Shown: positions 16,807-24,131, counted from the stretch's first letter. The stretch: 25,424 nucleotides of DNA from an uncultured Marvinbryantia sp. (GCA_934408725.1 CAKRVB010000035.1:1-25424); one strand, 5' to 3'. Notes: generated by a model from the letters alone, not told the origin. Numbers and translations: made by a program.

Positions 16807-16859
16807 ATGAATTTATATTTATACATTTGTTCCCATTTTCTTCTGTATAAATATGTATT
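16806..16859. promoter_or_regulatory. Two further ARG-box-like sites between argC and argG
   Basis: Box 3 at 16806-16823 (TATGAATTTATATTTATA) fits the AATGAAT-W4-ATTCATT consensus at most positions. Box 4 at 16842-16859 (TCTGTATAAATATGTATT) is weaker and lies about 16 bp upstream of the argG -35. With boxes 1 and 2 they make four sites within 92 bp of a divergent promoter region, suggesting joint, possibly looped, repression of argG and the argC operon. Confidence 0.55.
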
Positions 16860-16875
16860 ATTGGCAAATTTAATA

Positions 16876-16904
16876 TTGCAAACACTTCTTAAATGATGTA
16901 TAGT
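16876..16904 (+). promoter_or_regulatory. Promoter of argG
   Basis: Plus strand: -35 TTGCAA (16876-16881), a 17-nt spacer and -10 TATAGT (16899-16904). The predicted start near 16911 leaves a leader of about 50 nt, ending in AGGAGG 8 nt before the argG ATG. Confidence 0.82.
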
Positions 16905-16960
16905 AAAACCTAGCTGAGCAAACAACAACAGGTTTGTTATGAATTAGGAGGATTAATAAT

Positions 16961-18187
16961 ATGAAAGAAAAAGTTATTCTGGCTTATTCTGGTGGTCTGG
17001 ATACCACAGCCATGATTCCATGGTTAAAAGAAAATTTTGATTACGATGTTATCTGCTGCTGCGTCAACTGCGGACAGGGTAACGAACTGGATGGTCTGGA
17101 TGAAAGAGCAAAATTGTCCGGAGCTGCAAAATTATACATTGAAGATGTAACAGATGAATTCTGTGATGATGTCATTGTTCCATGTGTACAGGCTGGTGCT
17201 GTATATGAACACAAGTATCTGCTTGGTACTTCCATGGCAAGACCTGTCATTGCAAAACGTCTGGTGGAAATTGCCAGAAAAGAAGGAGCTACTACTATCT
17301 GCCACGGTGCAACCGGTAAGGGTAACGACCAGATCCGTTTTGAACTGGCTATTAAGGCACTGGCTCCTGATCTGAAGGTTATTGCTCCATGGAGAATGAC
17401 TGATGTTTGGACAATGCAGTCCCGTGAAGATGAGATTGAATTCTGCAAGAAACACGGCATTGACCTTCCATTTGATATGAGCCACAGCTACAGCCGTGAC
17501 CGTAACTTATGGCATATCAGCCACGAAGGTCTGGAACTGGAAGATCCTTCCAATGCACCAAACTATGATCATATGCTGGTTCTTGGTGTAACTCCAGAAA
17601 AAGCTCCTGATGAAGGCGAATATGTAACTATGACATTCGAAGAGGGAGTTCCAAAGACAATTAATGGCAAAGAGATGAAAGTTTCTGATATTATTCGTGA
17701 ACTGAACGCTCTTGGCGGCAAACATGGTATTGGTATCGTAGATATCGTAGAGAACCGTGTTGTTGGTATGAAGTCCCGTGGTGTTTATGAAACTCCAGGC
17801 GGAACCATTCTGATGGAAGCTCATGATCAGCTGGAAGAACTTTGCCTTGACCGTGAGACCATGGAGACCAAGAAAAAACTTGGCAGCCAGCTGGCTCAGG
17901 TAGTTTATGAAGGAAAATGGTTTACTCCACTGAGCGAAGCTCTTCAGGCTTTCGTAAAGAGTACTCAGAAGTATGTAACCGGTGAAGTCAAATTCAAACT
18001 TTACAAAGGTAATATTATTAAGGCTGGTACAACTTCTCCATACAGCCTGTACAATGAATCTCTCGCTTCTTTCACAACTGGCGATATGTATGACCACAAC
18101 GATGCAAGCGGATTTATCACACTGTTTGGTCTTCCATTAAAGGTTCGTGCTATGAAGCTTATGGAAGTAGAAAAGAATAAAAAATAA
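16961..18187 (+). CDS. argG: Argininosuccinate synthase
   Basis: A 408-aa enzyme that joins citrulline and aspartate using ATP to give argininosuccinate, the penultimate step of arginine synthesis. The N-type ATP pyrophosphatase loop AYSGGLDTT begins at residue 8; GATGKGNDQIRFE and the TSPYSLYNESLASF segment near the C-terminus are conserved. Length is normal. ATG at 16961 follows a strong AGGAGG. It is the only clear plus-strand gene, divergent from the argC operon across a shared operator region, and ends in its own terminator. argH, its usual partner, is not in the window. Codon use looks biased toward preferred codons, as expected for strong expression. Confidence 0.97.
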   Translation: MKEKVILAYSGGLDTTAMIPWLKENFDYDVICCCVNCGQGNELDGLDERAKLSGAAKLYIEDVTDEFCDDVIVPCVQAGAVYEHKYLLGTSMARPVIAKRLVEIARKEGATTICHGATGKGNDQIRFELAIKALAPDLKVIAPWRMTDVWTMQSREDEIEFCKKHGIDLPFDMSHSYSRDRNLWHISHEGLELEDPSNAPNYDHMLVLGVTPEKAPDEGEYVTMTFEEGVPKTINGKEMKVSDIIRELNALGGKHGIGIVDIVENRVVGMKSRGVYETPGGTILMEAHDQLEELCLDRETMETKKKLGSQLAQVVYEGKWFTPLSEALQAFVKSTQKYVTGEVKFKLYKGNIIKAGTTSPYSLYNESLASFTTGDMYDHNDASGFITLFGLPLKVRAMKLMEVEKNKK

Positions 18188-18210
18188 GGAGTGTCCTTCC
18201 TGAGCACTCC
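18175..18210 (-). terminator. Terminator of the ATP-grasp/alpha-E/M14 operon
   Basis: On the minus strand GGAGTG pairs with CACTCC (18188-18193 with 18205-18210) around an 11-nt loop, followed by TTATTTTTTATTC. The U-tract overlaps the last codons and stop of argG on the other strand, so the two convergent transcription units share sequence. Confidence 0.7.
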
Positions 18211-18215
18211 CCGAT

Positions 18216-18255
18216 ACAGCGATTTCATGAAATAATCATGGAGTCGCTGTTTTTT
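18216..18255 (+). terminator. Terminator of argG
   Basis: On the plus strand ACAGCGA pairs with TCGCTGT, with an inner CATGA/TCATG helix, followed by a run of six Ts (18250-18255). It is a canonical intrinsic terminator 28 nt after the argG stop. Confidence 0.88.
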
Positions 18256-18259
18256 CTTT

Positions 18260-19183
18260 TCACTGTACCAGTTTTATAACCGCCGTGTTTGCGTAAGTCA
18301 GTGGTTCATTATGAATAAAAAATACTTTTCCATCCACGGGTGCATAAAGAGTCTCAATCAGTTCACTTTCATAAGGGTGAAGGATACTGGCAAGCGGCTG
18401 TCCCACCACCACTTTCTCTCCTGCTTTTACCAACGGTTCAAATATGCCGGATTCCGAAGTTCTGACTGAGATCAGTTCTGTATCCTGCACCAAAATGGAA
18501 CGCTGTACTTCTGGTCCCTGATATCGGATAATACCCTGTGCCGAAAGGAAATTCATCACTGCCAGCACGGCCTGCCCTGCCCCATTCTGATCAATCTGTT
18601 CGGTTGCTGTTGTATACAGCGAAAATGCCTGGGTATCCCATACCTGCCAGTTATAATTCAGTGTTGTGGTATCATATGGCCGCACCTTTCTCACCACCAC
18701 ATAAGGCAGTCCAAACTGCATTGCAGTCTCAACTCTGCTGTATCCTTCATCCATCAGCCGTATATGTGGCACGAAATTTCCCGGCATATAAAAAGATGTA
18801 AACTGGATTCCAAACTGATAATCTTCGATTTCCCTGAATACGCCATCTGCGATTCTCTGTGTGGTTTCACCAAGATCATATCCTGGAAACATACGGTTAA
18901 TGTCCGTATTATCCGTCGGCCAGAATCTCTTTTTTATATTCATGGAATAAGGATTCAACGAAGGAATCACCAGTATTTTATGGTCTTCCAGAATTCGTCC
19001 TTCTGCTTCCAGCTGTCGCATTTTTTTCACTAATTTGGAACAGCAGTAAATCTGCTGTACCTCATTTCCTCTGGAATTTCCCACAATGCATACTGATTTT
19101 TCACCCTCTCCAAATTCATAACCGATAATTTGAAAATTATCCCGATACAATCCGACCATTTCATAAATCACACGTTTACGCAT
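18260..19183 (-). CDS. AspA/AstE-family (M14-like) protein with degenerate zinc site
   Basis: A 307-aa cytosolic protein homologous along its length to the upstream gene (19176-20126) but apparently inactive. Aligning the two, the zinc motif G-I-H-G-D-E becomes N-S-R-G-N-E (Arg38 for His42, Glu41 kept), DINR keeps Arg97, the second zinc ligand in DIHAS becomes GIQFTS (Gln127 for His129), and the catalytic glutamate in VVEMG is replaced by Tyr190. Two metal ligands and the general base are therefore gone, while the fold and the C-terminal barrel-sandwich (AGEKVVVGQPLASI, then YAPVDGKVFFI) remain. ATG at 19183 with AGGAGG 9 nt upstream, overlapping the active paralogue by 8 nt, which suggests coupled translation and a heteromeric pair. 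Last gene of the operon. A changed chemistry cannot be excluded. Confidence 0.85.
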   Translation of the reverse strand: MRKRVIYEMVGLYRDNFQIIGYEFGEGEKSVCIVGNSRGNEVQQIYCCSKLVKKMRQLEAEGRILEDHKILVIPSLNPYSMNIKKRFWPTDNTDINRMFPGYDLGETTQRIADGVFREIEDYQFGIQFTSFYMPGNFVPHIRLMDEGYSRVETAMQFGLPYVVVRKVRPYDTTTLNYNWQVWDTQAFSLYTTATEQIDQNGAGQAVLAVMNFLSAQGIIRYQGPEVQRSILVQDTELISVRTSESGIFEPLVKAGEKVVVGQPLASILHPYESELIETLYAPVDGKVFFIHNEPLTYANTAVIKLVQ

Positions 19184-20126
19184 TCTGATACGCCTCCTTT
19201 CTCAGAAGACGTCCCATCAGAGAGCCTTCTCCGACCACCGGATAATCCCTGATCGTGAACAAAATACCATCCACCGGCGCAGTCACTTCATCCAGCACGG
19301 TTCCCTTTAGAGGATCTACGATTTTTCCAATGAGATCTCCTTTTTTCAGTTCTTCCCAGTGCTTCACCTCTGGAAGAAAAATGCCGCTGAAACGCGCATT
19401 CAGATAGCTGACATCCTGCGGATCTCTGGAAAAAATCGGTTTTCTCGGTTTCTTTACCTCGCCGCTCCAGATTCCCATTTTTTTCATCAGATTAAAAATG
19501 CCATCCACCAGCTGATCTCCATATGCTTTCGTAATTCTCATTCCAACTCCCATCTCAACCACCAGAACTGGGGTTCCGATGCTGTTCAGACTGTAGGCAA
19601 AAGTCGATTCCAGTACGGTATTCGCTCCATGAACCCAGATAAAATCTACATTTGCCTCCCTTGCCATTGGTACCAGTTGCTCTTCATGAAGCTGATTGAT
19701 CCGGATCTGCGGAATCTCAGTCAGATAAATATTGCTGGCATGAATATCCAGCACACAGTCTGATCCCGCCACTTCCCGAATCATTTCTGCAGCCAGATAC
19801 TCGGTCATATTTCCGTTTATATTTCCCGGAAACAGCCGATTCATGTCCAGGTCAAATGCAGGAATCCCTCTGGTTATGGAATCAATCCCAAGCGGATTCA
19901 TCGCAGGATAGATATCTACAATTCCTGTAAGACATTCCTTCTGCTTCATGATTCTGCGCTGAAGTTCATAACAGATGTACTGTCCTTCCAGCTCATCTCC
20001 GTGAATTCCGGTTACAATACTGATTCTTTTCGGTTTTCTGACTGTGTGTTCCGGCCAGATTCTATTTTTCTGTATTCTCAGGACTTCCCCTACCGGAAGC
20101 CCCACCGATGCAATTGTTTCTATCAT
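19176..20126 (-). CDS. Succinylglutamate desuccinylase/aspartoacylase-family zinc enzyme
   Basis: A 316-aa protein of the AstE/AspA branch of the M14 carboxypeptidase fold, enzymes that hydrolyse N-acyl amino acids or peptides. The zinc and catalytic set is complete: GIHGDE (His42, Glu45), DMNR (Arg97), LDIHAS (His129) and VVEMG (Glu191). A C-terminal beta-barrel-sandwich follows (DEVTAPVDGILFTI), as in family members. No signal peptide, so cytosolic. ATG at 20126 with AAGGA upstream, 12 nt after the transglutaminase gene; it overlaps the inactive paralogue. The context suggests it removes or trims a product of the ATP-grasp ligase in the same operon. An arginine-pathway deacylase role is conceivable, since argG is next door and no argE or argJ is seen, but the operon belongs to the ligase genes. 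Confidence 0.88.
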   Translation of the reverse strand: MIETIASVGLPVGEVLRIQKNRIWPEHTVRKPKRISIVTGIHGDELEGQYICYELQRRIMKQKECLTGIVDIYPAMNPLGIDSITRGIPAFDLDMNRLFPGNINGNMTEYLAAEMIREVAGSDCVLDIHASNIYLTEIPQIRINQLHEEQLVPMAREANVDFIWVHGANTVLESTFAYSLNSIGTPVLVVEMGVGMRITKAYGDQLVDGIFNLMKKMGIWSGEVKKPRKPIFSRDPQDVSYLNARFSGIFLPEVKHWEELKKGDLIGKIVDPLKGTVLDEVTAPVDGILFTIRDYPVVGEGSLMGRLLRKEAYQNA

Positions 20127-20138
20127 ATTTTTTCCTTC

Positions 20139-20924
20139 TTATACTATTTTTGTAACAACAGCATACACATCCTGGTGCTGACTTCCTCCACCCATGATGA
20201 TTCCTCTGTTAATGGCGCATTCTGACGCATCCCTTCCGTCACACAGCTTGATATGACTGTCGCCAATACAGCAGTCATTTGTCGGATCCAGCCCGATCCA
20301 TGTTCCTTCACAAAAAGCTTCTACCCATGCATGGCTGGCACCTTCCCCTGCCAGCAGCCCACACACATATCTGGCGGGAATACCAGCCAGTCTGAGCAAC
20401 ACAATAAAAATATGCGCATAGTCCTGACATACTCCCATTCCTATATGCCATGCTTCTTCTGCCGATGTAGAGACTTCCGTCTGGCGGGATACATAAGAAA
20501 AATGCTGATACAGATCATGCATAATCCGAATACTTTTTTCCAGTGCACTGCCACAGCCTGTCAGATCTGCGGATGCAAAATACTGCCGCAGCCCGTCTCC
20601 CGGACAGCATTTTCCAAACGGATAACAATACATTCCAATCTGATACCGATCAGCTTTCTCTTCGTATTTGGATGGTTGAATCTCCACCTTTCCATGAACC
20701 CGGAACTCAAACGTATCATGCGCTTTCTGAATATTTCCATAAATCGTTTTATTCTTCCATCCGTCTTCTCCATAAGACCAGTCTGACTGTGGAGACATCT
20801 GTATTTTTGTTTCTGTCGCCTTCTGCCTCATGGTGGTCTTAGGTATGCACTTTATTGTATAAAAGCATTTTTCTACAGGTGCTGAATAACGTATCCGCAT
20901 CTGATAATCATACTGTAAATACAT
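20139..20924 (-). CDS. Transglutaminase-like cysteine protease-fold protein
   Basis: A 261-aa protein with the bacterial transglutaminase N-terminal beta domain (~1-85) followed by a transglutaminase/papain-fold core. The catalytic triad is intact: Cys166 in GMGVCQDYAH, His198 in GEGASHAWVEA and Asp213 in WIGLDPTND. No signal peptide or membrane helix is seen. Such proteins usually act as peptidases or amide-modifying enzymes. The frame is open to 20966, but the ATG at 20924 with AGGAG 9 nt upstream gives the family-typical start, 22 nt after the alpha-E gene. It sits between alpha-E and the M14-like pair. This combination (COG1305 with alpha-E and circularly permuted ATP-grasp) recurs widely in bacteria. 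Confidence 0.9.
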   Translation of the reverse strand: MYLQYDYQMRIRYSAPVEKCFYTIKCIPKTTMRQKATETKIQMSPQSDWSYGEDGWKNKTIYGNIQKAHDTFEFRVHGKVEIQPSKYEEKADRYQIGMYCYPFGKCCPGDGLRQYFASADLTGCGSALEKSIRIMHDLYQHFSYVSRQTEVSTSAEEAWHIGMGVCQDYAHIFIVLLRLAGIPARYVCGLLAGEGASHAWVEAFCEGTWIGLDPTNDCCIGDSHIKLCDGRDASECAINRGIIMGGGSQHQDVYAVVTKIV

Positions 20925-20946
20925 GATCCATGACTCCTGTATTTTG

Positions 20947-21609
20947 TTATAGGATATTCTCCACATTCATGACAATTTCATAATAATTCATTTCTTCCAT
21001 CTCAGCCAGTTCTTTTACACATTCCAGCCGCTCTTTCTGATAAGGAAGTCCGCTTCTGGTTACTCTTGGAATCATACGGTGCACTTCTCTGCGTATCTCA
21101 CTTTTGTCTGCTCCCAAACGTGCATACAGATCTATCCGCTCAATTCGTTTGCCGGCTTTTATAATATTTCTGACATCTTCACAGTCAATCCGATCATCAA
21201 TGCTTCCCCAGAAAGCAAGAATCTCATCCAGCACGTGCTGCAGTTCAAACAATGGTGCACTGCTCTTTGCTGCTTTTTGCATTTCATAAATAGCAAGCTG
21301 AATATAAGAAAGTGCTTCGGTACTGATATTTTCCCGCAGAACAATGGCATTATCATACGCTCTGTTCAGGTTACTGATAATAGAGTCTGCATTCTTTTCA
21401 TCAAACGGATACCTTTTCAGGAAATCTTCTTTTGATTCATATATATTGGGAATATCTACAGAATTACAGAACCGAATATAACTGTCTTTTTCCTTATCAA
21501 TCATTGTATCATAGCTTTTAAAAAACATACGGATGGTGGAATATACCCGTTCTGTATATCTTCCAAGCCAATATAATCTGGATGCCTGTTCTACTGATAT
21601 AATACCCAT
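20947..21609 (-). CDS. Alpha-E domain protein (COG2307/DUF403)
   Basis: A 220-aa all-helical protein opening ISVEQASRLYWLGRYTERV, the family's N-terminal signature. Alpha-E proteins nearly always sit next to circularly permuted ATP-grasp ligases and transglutaminase-like proteins, and are thought to act as a partner or scaffold of the ligase; no catalytic activity is established. From memory most members are about 300 residues, so this is a short version, but the frame is clean with no sign of a frameshift. ATG at 21609 overlaps the ATP-grasp gene by 19 nt; the nearest ribosome site (GGGAGGAGG) is 12 nt away, longer than usual, consistent with translational coupling. Confidence 0.88.
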   Translation of the reverse strand: MGIISVEQASRLYWLGRYTERVYSTIRMFFKSYDTMIDKEKDSYIRFCNSVDIPNIYESKEDFLKRYPFDEKNADSIISNLNRAYDNAIVLRENISTEALSYIQLAIYEMQKAAKSSAPLFELQHVLDEILAFWGSIDDRIDCEDVRNIIKAGKRIERIDLYARLGADKSEIRREVHRMIPRVTRSGLPYQKERLECVKELAEMEEMNYYEIVMNVENIL

Positions 21610-22904
21610 GTGTCTTTAAAGCCTCCTCCCTGTGAAGAATTCACGATAAAAGAATCTGGATTTCTGGAAAATCTGGTTAAACCACTTTTCCAGACTACCG
21701 GTTCCTCTCCCATTAATACAAATGCTCTCAGATCTGCTTTTCTTGGAACTATATGATCCGCATCCATAATATCCAGATCCTGAAAATCGATCACTTCCTG
21801 TGCGATAAATCTTCGTGGCTCTTTTTTCAAAAGTGTAATAAAATCTTCTTTCTGCTGTCTGGTCATAGAATTACCAAATACGACTCCATAGCCACCAGCC
21901 TCTGCCACATCCTTCAATACCAGATCATCAAAATGCTCCAGTACATACGTCATATCCTGTTCATAAAACGGCAGATAGGTAGGTGCATTCTGCAGAATCG
22001 GTTCCTCCCCCAGATAATATCGAATCATCTTCGGTACAAAATAATAAATTCCCTTATCATCAGCCACACCATTTCCCGGTGCATTTAAAAGTGCCACATT
22101 ACCTTTACGAAATACATCATAGATATGGGGAATACCAATGAGGGATTCCGGATTGAAATTCATAGGATCCAGATATTCATCTGAAATCCGGCGGTATACT
22201 GCACCTACTCTTTCTTTTTCTCCGGATGCCGTAATATAATACAGTCGGTCATTTTCTACCATAAGTTCCGATCCGTTCGCCAGATATGCTCCTGTTTTTT
22301 CTGCCAGATAAGAATGTTCAAAATACGCCGCATTGTACCTTCCAGGAGTCAGAATCACATTGTGTCCACCCGTATTCACATAATCCATAGTCTCTCTGAG
22401 CAGCTGTGCGTAATTACGGTTATCCTCCAGCCTTGTATTTTTAAAAGTCTCTGGCGAACATCGTCTGCACAGTTCTCTTGCAATCATCGGATAAGACGCT
22501 CCGGAAGGGACTCTGAGATTGTCTTCCAGAATATACCACTCCTCATTTTTGCCTTTTACCAGGTCTATACCGGAAATATGGGAATAAATTCCTTCTGGCG
22601 GCATCACCCCTTCACATTCTGACAGATATCCGCTGGAAATAAAAATGAATTCTTCTGGAATCACTCCATCCTTTACAATCTGTTTTTTACTATAGATATC
22701 CTTCAAAAACAGATTAAGTGCTTTTACACGCTGCTTTAATCCTCTTTCCAGACGTTCAAATTCTTCATGTTCAATGACACGGGGGATCGCATCAAATGGG
22801 AACAGCTGTTCTTTGAAAACATTATTTTTATAAATTCCGAATTTTACACCATATCTGGCAAGCAATTCATTTACATGATCTGTATGACGGATCAGCTCTC
22901 TCAT
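21591..22904 (-). CDS. Circularly permuted type 2 ATP-grasp ligase (COG2308)
   Basis: A 437-aa predicted ATP-dependent carboxylate-amine ligase of the circularly permuted ATP-grasp group (DUF404/DUF407). Conserved features are LEDNLRVPSGASYP (~126-139), VLKDVAEAGGYGVVFG (nucleotide-binding lysine and glycine loop), FIAQEVIDF, DLRAFVLMG, and the family-ending SSQGGGFKDTWVL (423-435). Enzymes of this group are predicted to form peptide-like or amide bonds; no substrate is known here. First gene of a five-gene operon with alpha-E, transglutaminase-like and two AspA/AstE-like genes. ATG at 22904 with AGGAGG 6 nt upstream. Its own promoter and a leader hairpin lie immediately upstream, so expression is probably regulated separately from nth and HPr. 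Confidence 0.92.
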   Translation of the reverse strand: MRELIRHTDHVNELLARYGVKFGIYKNNVFKEQLFPFDAIPRVIEHEEFERLERGLKQRVKALNLFLKDIYSKKQIVKDGVIPEEFIFISSGYLSECEGVMPPEGIYSHISGIDLVKGKNEEWYILEDNLRVPSGASYPMIARELCRRCSPETFKNTRLEDNRNYAQLLRETMDYVNTGGHNVILTPGRYNAAYFEHSYLAEKTGAYLANGSELMVENDRLYYITASGEKERVGAVYRRISDEYLDPMNFNPESLIGIPHIYDVFRKGNVALLNAPGNGVADDKGIYYFVPKMIRYYLGEEPILQNAPTYLPFYEQDMTYVLEHFDDLVLKDVAEAGGYGVVFGNSMTRQQKEDFITLLKKEPRRFIAQEVIDFQDLDIMDADHIVPRKADLRAFVLMGEEPVVWKSGLTRFSRNPDSFIVNSSQGGGFKDTWVLYQ

Positions 22905-22935
22905 AACATTCCTCCTTCTGTCCTATAAAACAACA

Positions 22936-22966
22936 AAAGCGCTTTGCAATCTATGCAAAACGCCTT
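22936..22966 (-). terminator. Terminator-like hairpin in the leader of the ATP-grasp operon
   Basis: On the minus strand AAGGCGTTTTGCA pairs with TGCAAAGCGCTTTT around a TAGAT loop (13 pairs, two of them G-U), followed by TTTTGTTGTTTTA. Both wobble pairs work only in the minus-strand RNA, which argues for a real RNA structure in this direction. It starts ~15 nt after the predicted transcription start, before the ribosome site, so it looks like an attenuator. It could also stop read-through from nth. Confidence 0.65.
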
Positions 22967-22987
22967 CGTTCCCTCTATATTTTTCAG

Positions 22988-23016
22988 ATTTTAACACGTT
23001 AATGTGCCGTTGTCAA
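22988..23016 (-). promoter_or_regulatory. Sigma-A promoter of the ATP-grasp operon
   Basis: Minus strand: perfect -35 TTGACA (23011-23016), a 17-nt spacer and -10 TAAAAT (22988-22993). The predicted start near 22981 leaves a ~77-nt leader containing the hairpin at 22936-22966. The spacer carries ACATTAACGTGT, a short imperfect palindrome that could be an operator. Confidence 0.82.
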
Positions 23017-23085
23017 GTTCTGTCTGCTGTTCCTTTTTCTGTACAATAATAGTTACTGTTCACTCCGTGACCAGCAGCCCTAATG

Positions 23086-23718
23086 TCAGATTTCTTTTTT
23101 ACAGATGTCACTCAGACAGCAGCGGTCACAATACGGCTTTGTTCTTGCGGTACAGACTTCTCTGCCGTGAATCACCAGCCTGTGACAGAAATCACTGCCC
23201 TTTTCCGGTGGGATGATCTTCCATAAAGCCATTTCCACTTTTTTCGGTTCCTTGATATGATCTACCAGGCCGATACGATTGCACAGTCTGATGCAATGCG
23301 TATCGGTTACGATCGCCGGCTTCTGAAATACATCTCCCATAATCAGATTCGCACTTTTTCTGCCCACTCCCGGAAGTCCCAGTAACTGGTCAAACTGATC
23401 CGGCACCTGATCCTGATACTTCTCATGAAGCATCTTCATACAGGCGCTGATGTCTCTGGCCTTGCTTTTTCCCAGTCCACATGGCTTCACAATTGCCTCT
23501 ATATCTGCCACATCTGCTTCTGCCAATGCTGCGACACTTGGATATTTCTCAAATAATCCTTTTACTACTACATTGACCCGTGCATCGGTGCACTGAGCTG
23601 CAAGCCGTACACTGACCAAAAGCTTCCAGGCTTCATTATAATCCAGAGTACATCCTGCATCCGGATATTCCTTTTCCAGTCGTTCTACGACCTCTAATGC
23701 CAGTTCTTCTGTTGTCAT
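23086..23718 (-). CDS. nth: Endonuclease III (DNA glycosylase/AP lyase)
   Basis: A 210-aa base-excision repair enzyme that removes oxidised pyrimidines and nicks abasic sites. The helix-hairpin-helix LPGVGRKSANLIMG carries the catalytic lysine, and IVTDTHCIRLCNRIGL carries the catalytic aspartate. The C-terminal iron-sulphur loop is present with four cysteines (C-TARTKPY-C-DR-C-CLSDI-C), spacing 7-2-5 rather than the 6-2-5 of the E. coli enzyme, plus an extra adjacent cysteine. ATG at 23718 with AAGGA 9 nt upstream, 12 nt after the HPr gene, so the two are probably co-transcribed. No clear terminator follows it. Confidence 0.96.
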   Translation of the reverse strand: MTTEELALEVVERLEKEYPDAGCTLDYNEAWKLLVSVRLAAQCTDARVNVVVKGLFEKYPSVAALAEADVADIEAIVKPCGLGKSKARDISACMKMLHEKYQDQVPDQFDQLLGLPGVGRKSANLIMGDVFQKPAIVTDTHCIRLCNRIGLVDHIKEPKKVEMALWKIIPPEKGSDFCHRLVIHGREVCTARTKPYCDRCCLSDICKKEI

Positions 23719-23730
23719 ATCTCTATATCC

Positions 23731-23988
23731 TTACTCCAGATCCAGAAATGCTTTTGCCATATATTCCAGATCTTCCTCTTCATTCGCACCAGTACAGCGA
23801 AGTTCTACTTCTGTTCCCTTTGCAATAGCCTTCGACACAATATTCAGAAGACTCTTTGCATTGATCACAGCACCTTCATATACAATCTCCACTTTTGAAG
23901 TACAATGCTCTGCCGCCTTGGAAAGTCTTGCTGCCGGACGGACATGTAATCCTGATTTATTTGTAATTTCAACGATTCTGCTCACCAT
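23731..23988 (-). CDS. HPr-family phosphocarrier protein
   Basis: An 85-aa HPr-fold protein. The phosphotransfer histidine is present (His15 in GLHVRPAAR), and so is Ser46 in NAKSLLNIVS, the position phosphorylated by HPr kinase in Firmicutes. The region around Ser46 differs from the canonical KSIMGVMSL, which suggests a specialised HPr paralogue rather than the main PTS carrier; Crh-type proteins lack the histidine, so it is not Crh. No ptsI or hprK is nearby; it is followed by nth. ATG at 23988 with GGGAG 8 nt upstream and a good promoter ahead. Role in sugar transport or carbon-catabolite signalling is inferred from family only. Confidence 0.92.
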   Translation of the reverse strand: MVSRIVEITNKSGLHVRPAARLSKAAEHCTSKVEIVYEGAVINAKSLLNIVSKAIAKGTEVELRCTGANEEEDLEYMAKAFLDLE

Positions 23989-24033
23989 AGCTATATCTCC
24001 CTCGTATTCCTATACGATTCACTAATCCCTTAT

Positions 24034-24062
24034 ACTATAACAGAGAATCTTTTCTTCTTCAA
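24034..24062 (-). promoter_or_regulatory. Promoter of the HPr-nth unit
   Basis: Minus strand: -35 TTGAAG (24057-24062), a 17-nt spacer and -10 TATAGT (24034-24039), about 45 nt before the HPr start codon. No other candidate was seen in the gap. I found no convincing terminator for the gene to its right in 24063-24131. Confidence 0.72.
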
Positions 24063-24131
24063 GCAGTAGTCCGATCAAATTCCAATTTTATACGACAAAT
24101 ACAGAAAAACTGTGTTTTTGTGCGAAATAGA

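Noticed and set aside
18260..20126. The two AspA/AstE-like genes as arginine-pathway deacylases replacing argE/argJ
   Set aside because: They are close to argG but convergent with it, and are co-transcribed with the ATP-grasp/alpha-E/transglutaminase genes; kept only as a weak alternative.
24100..24127. Hairpin after the Ig-like gene (ACAG-TTTTT-CTGT with outer ACAAA/TTTGT)
   Set aside because: Short, AT-only, interrupted stem with no U-tract in the right place; not a convincing terminator.
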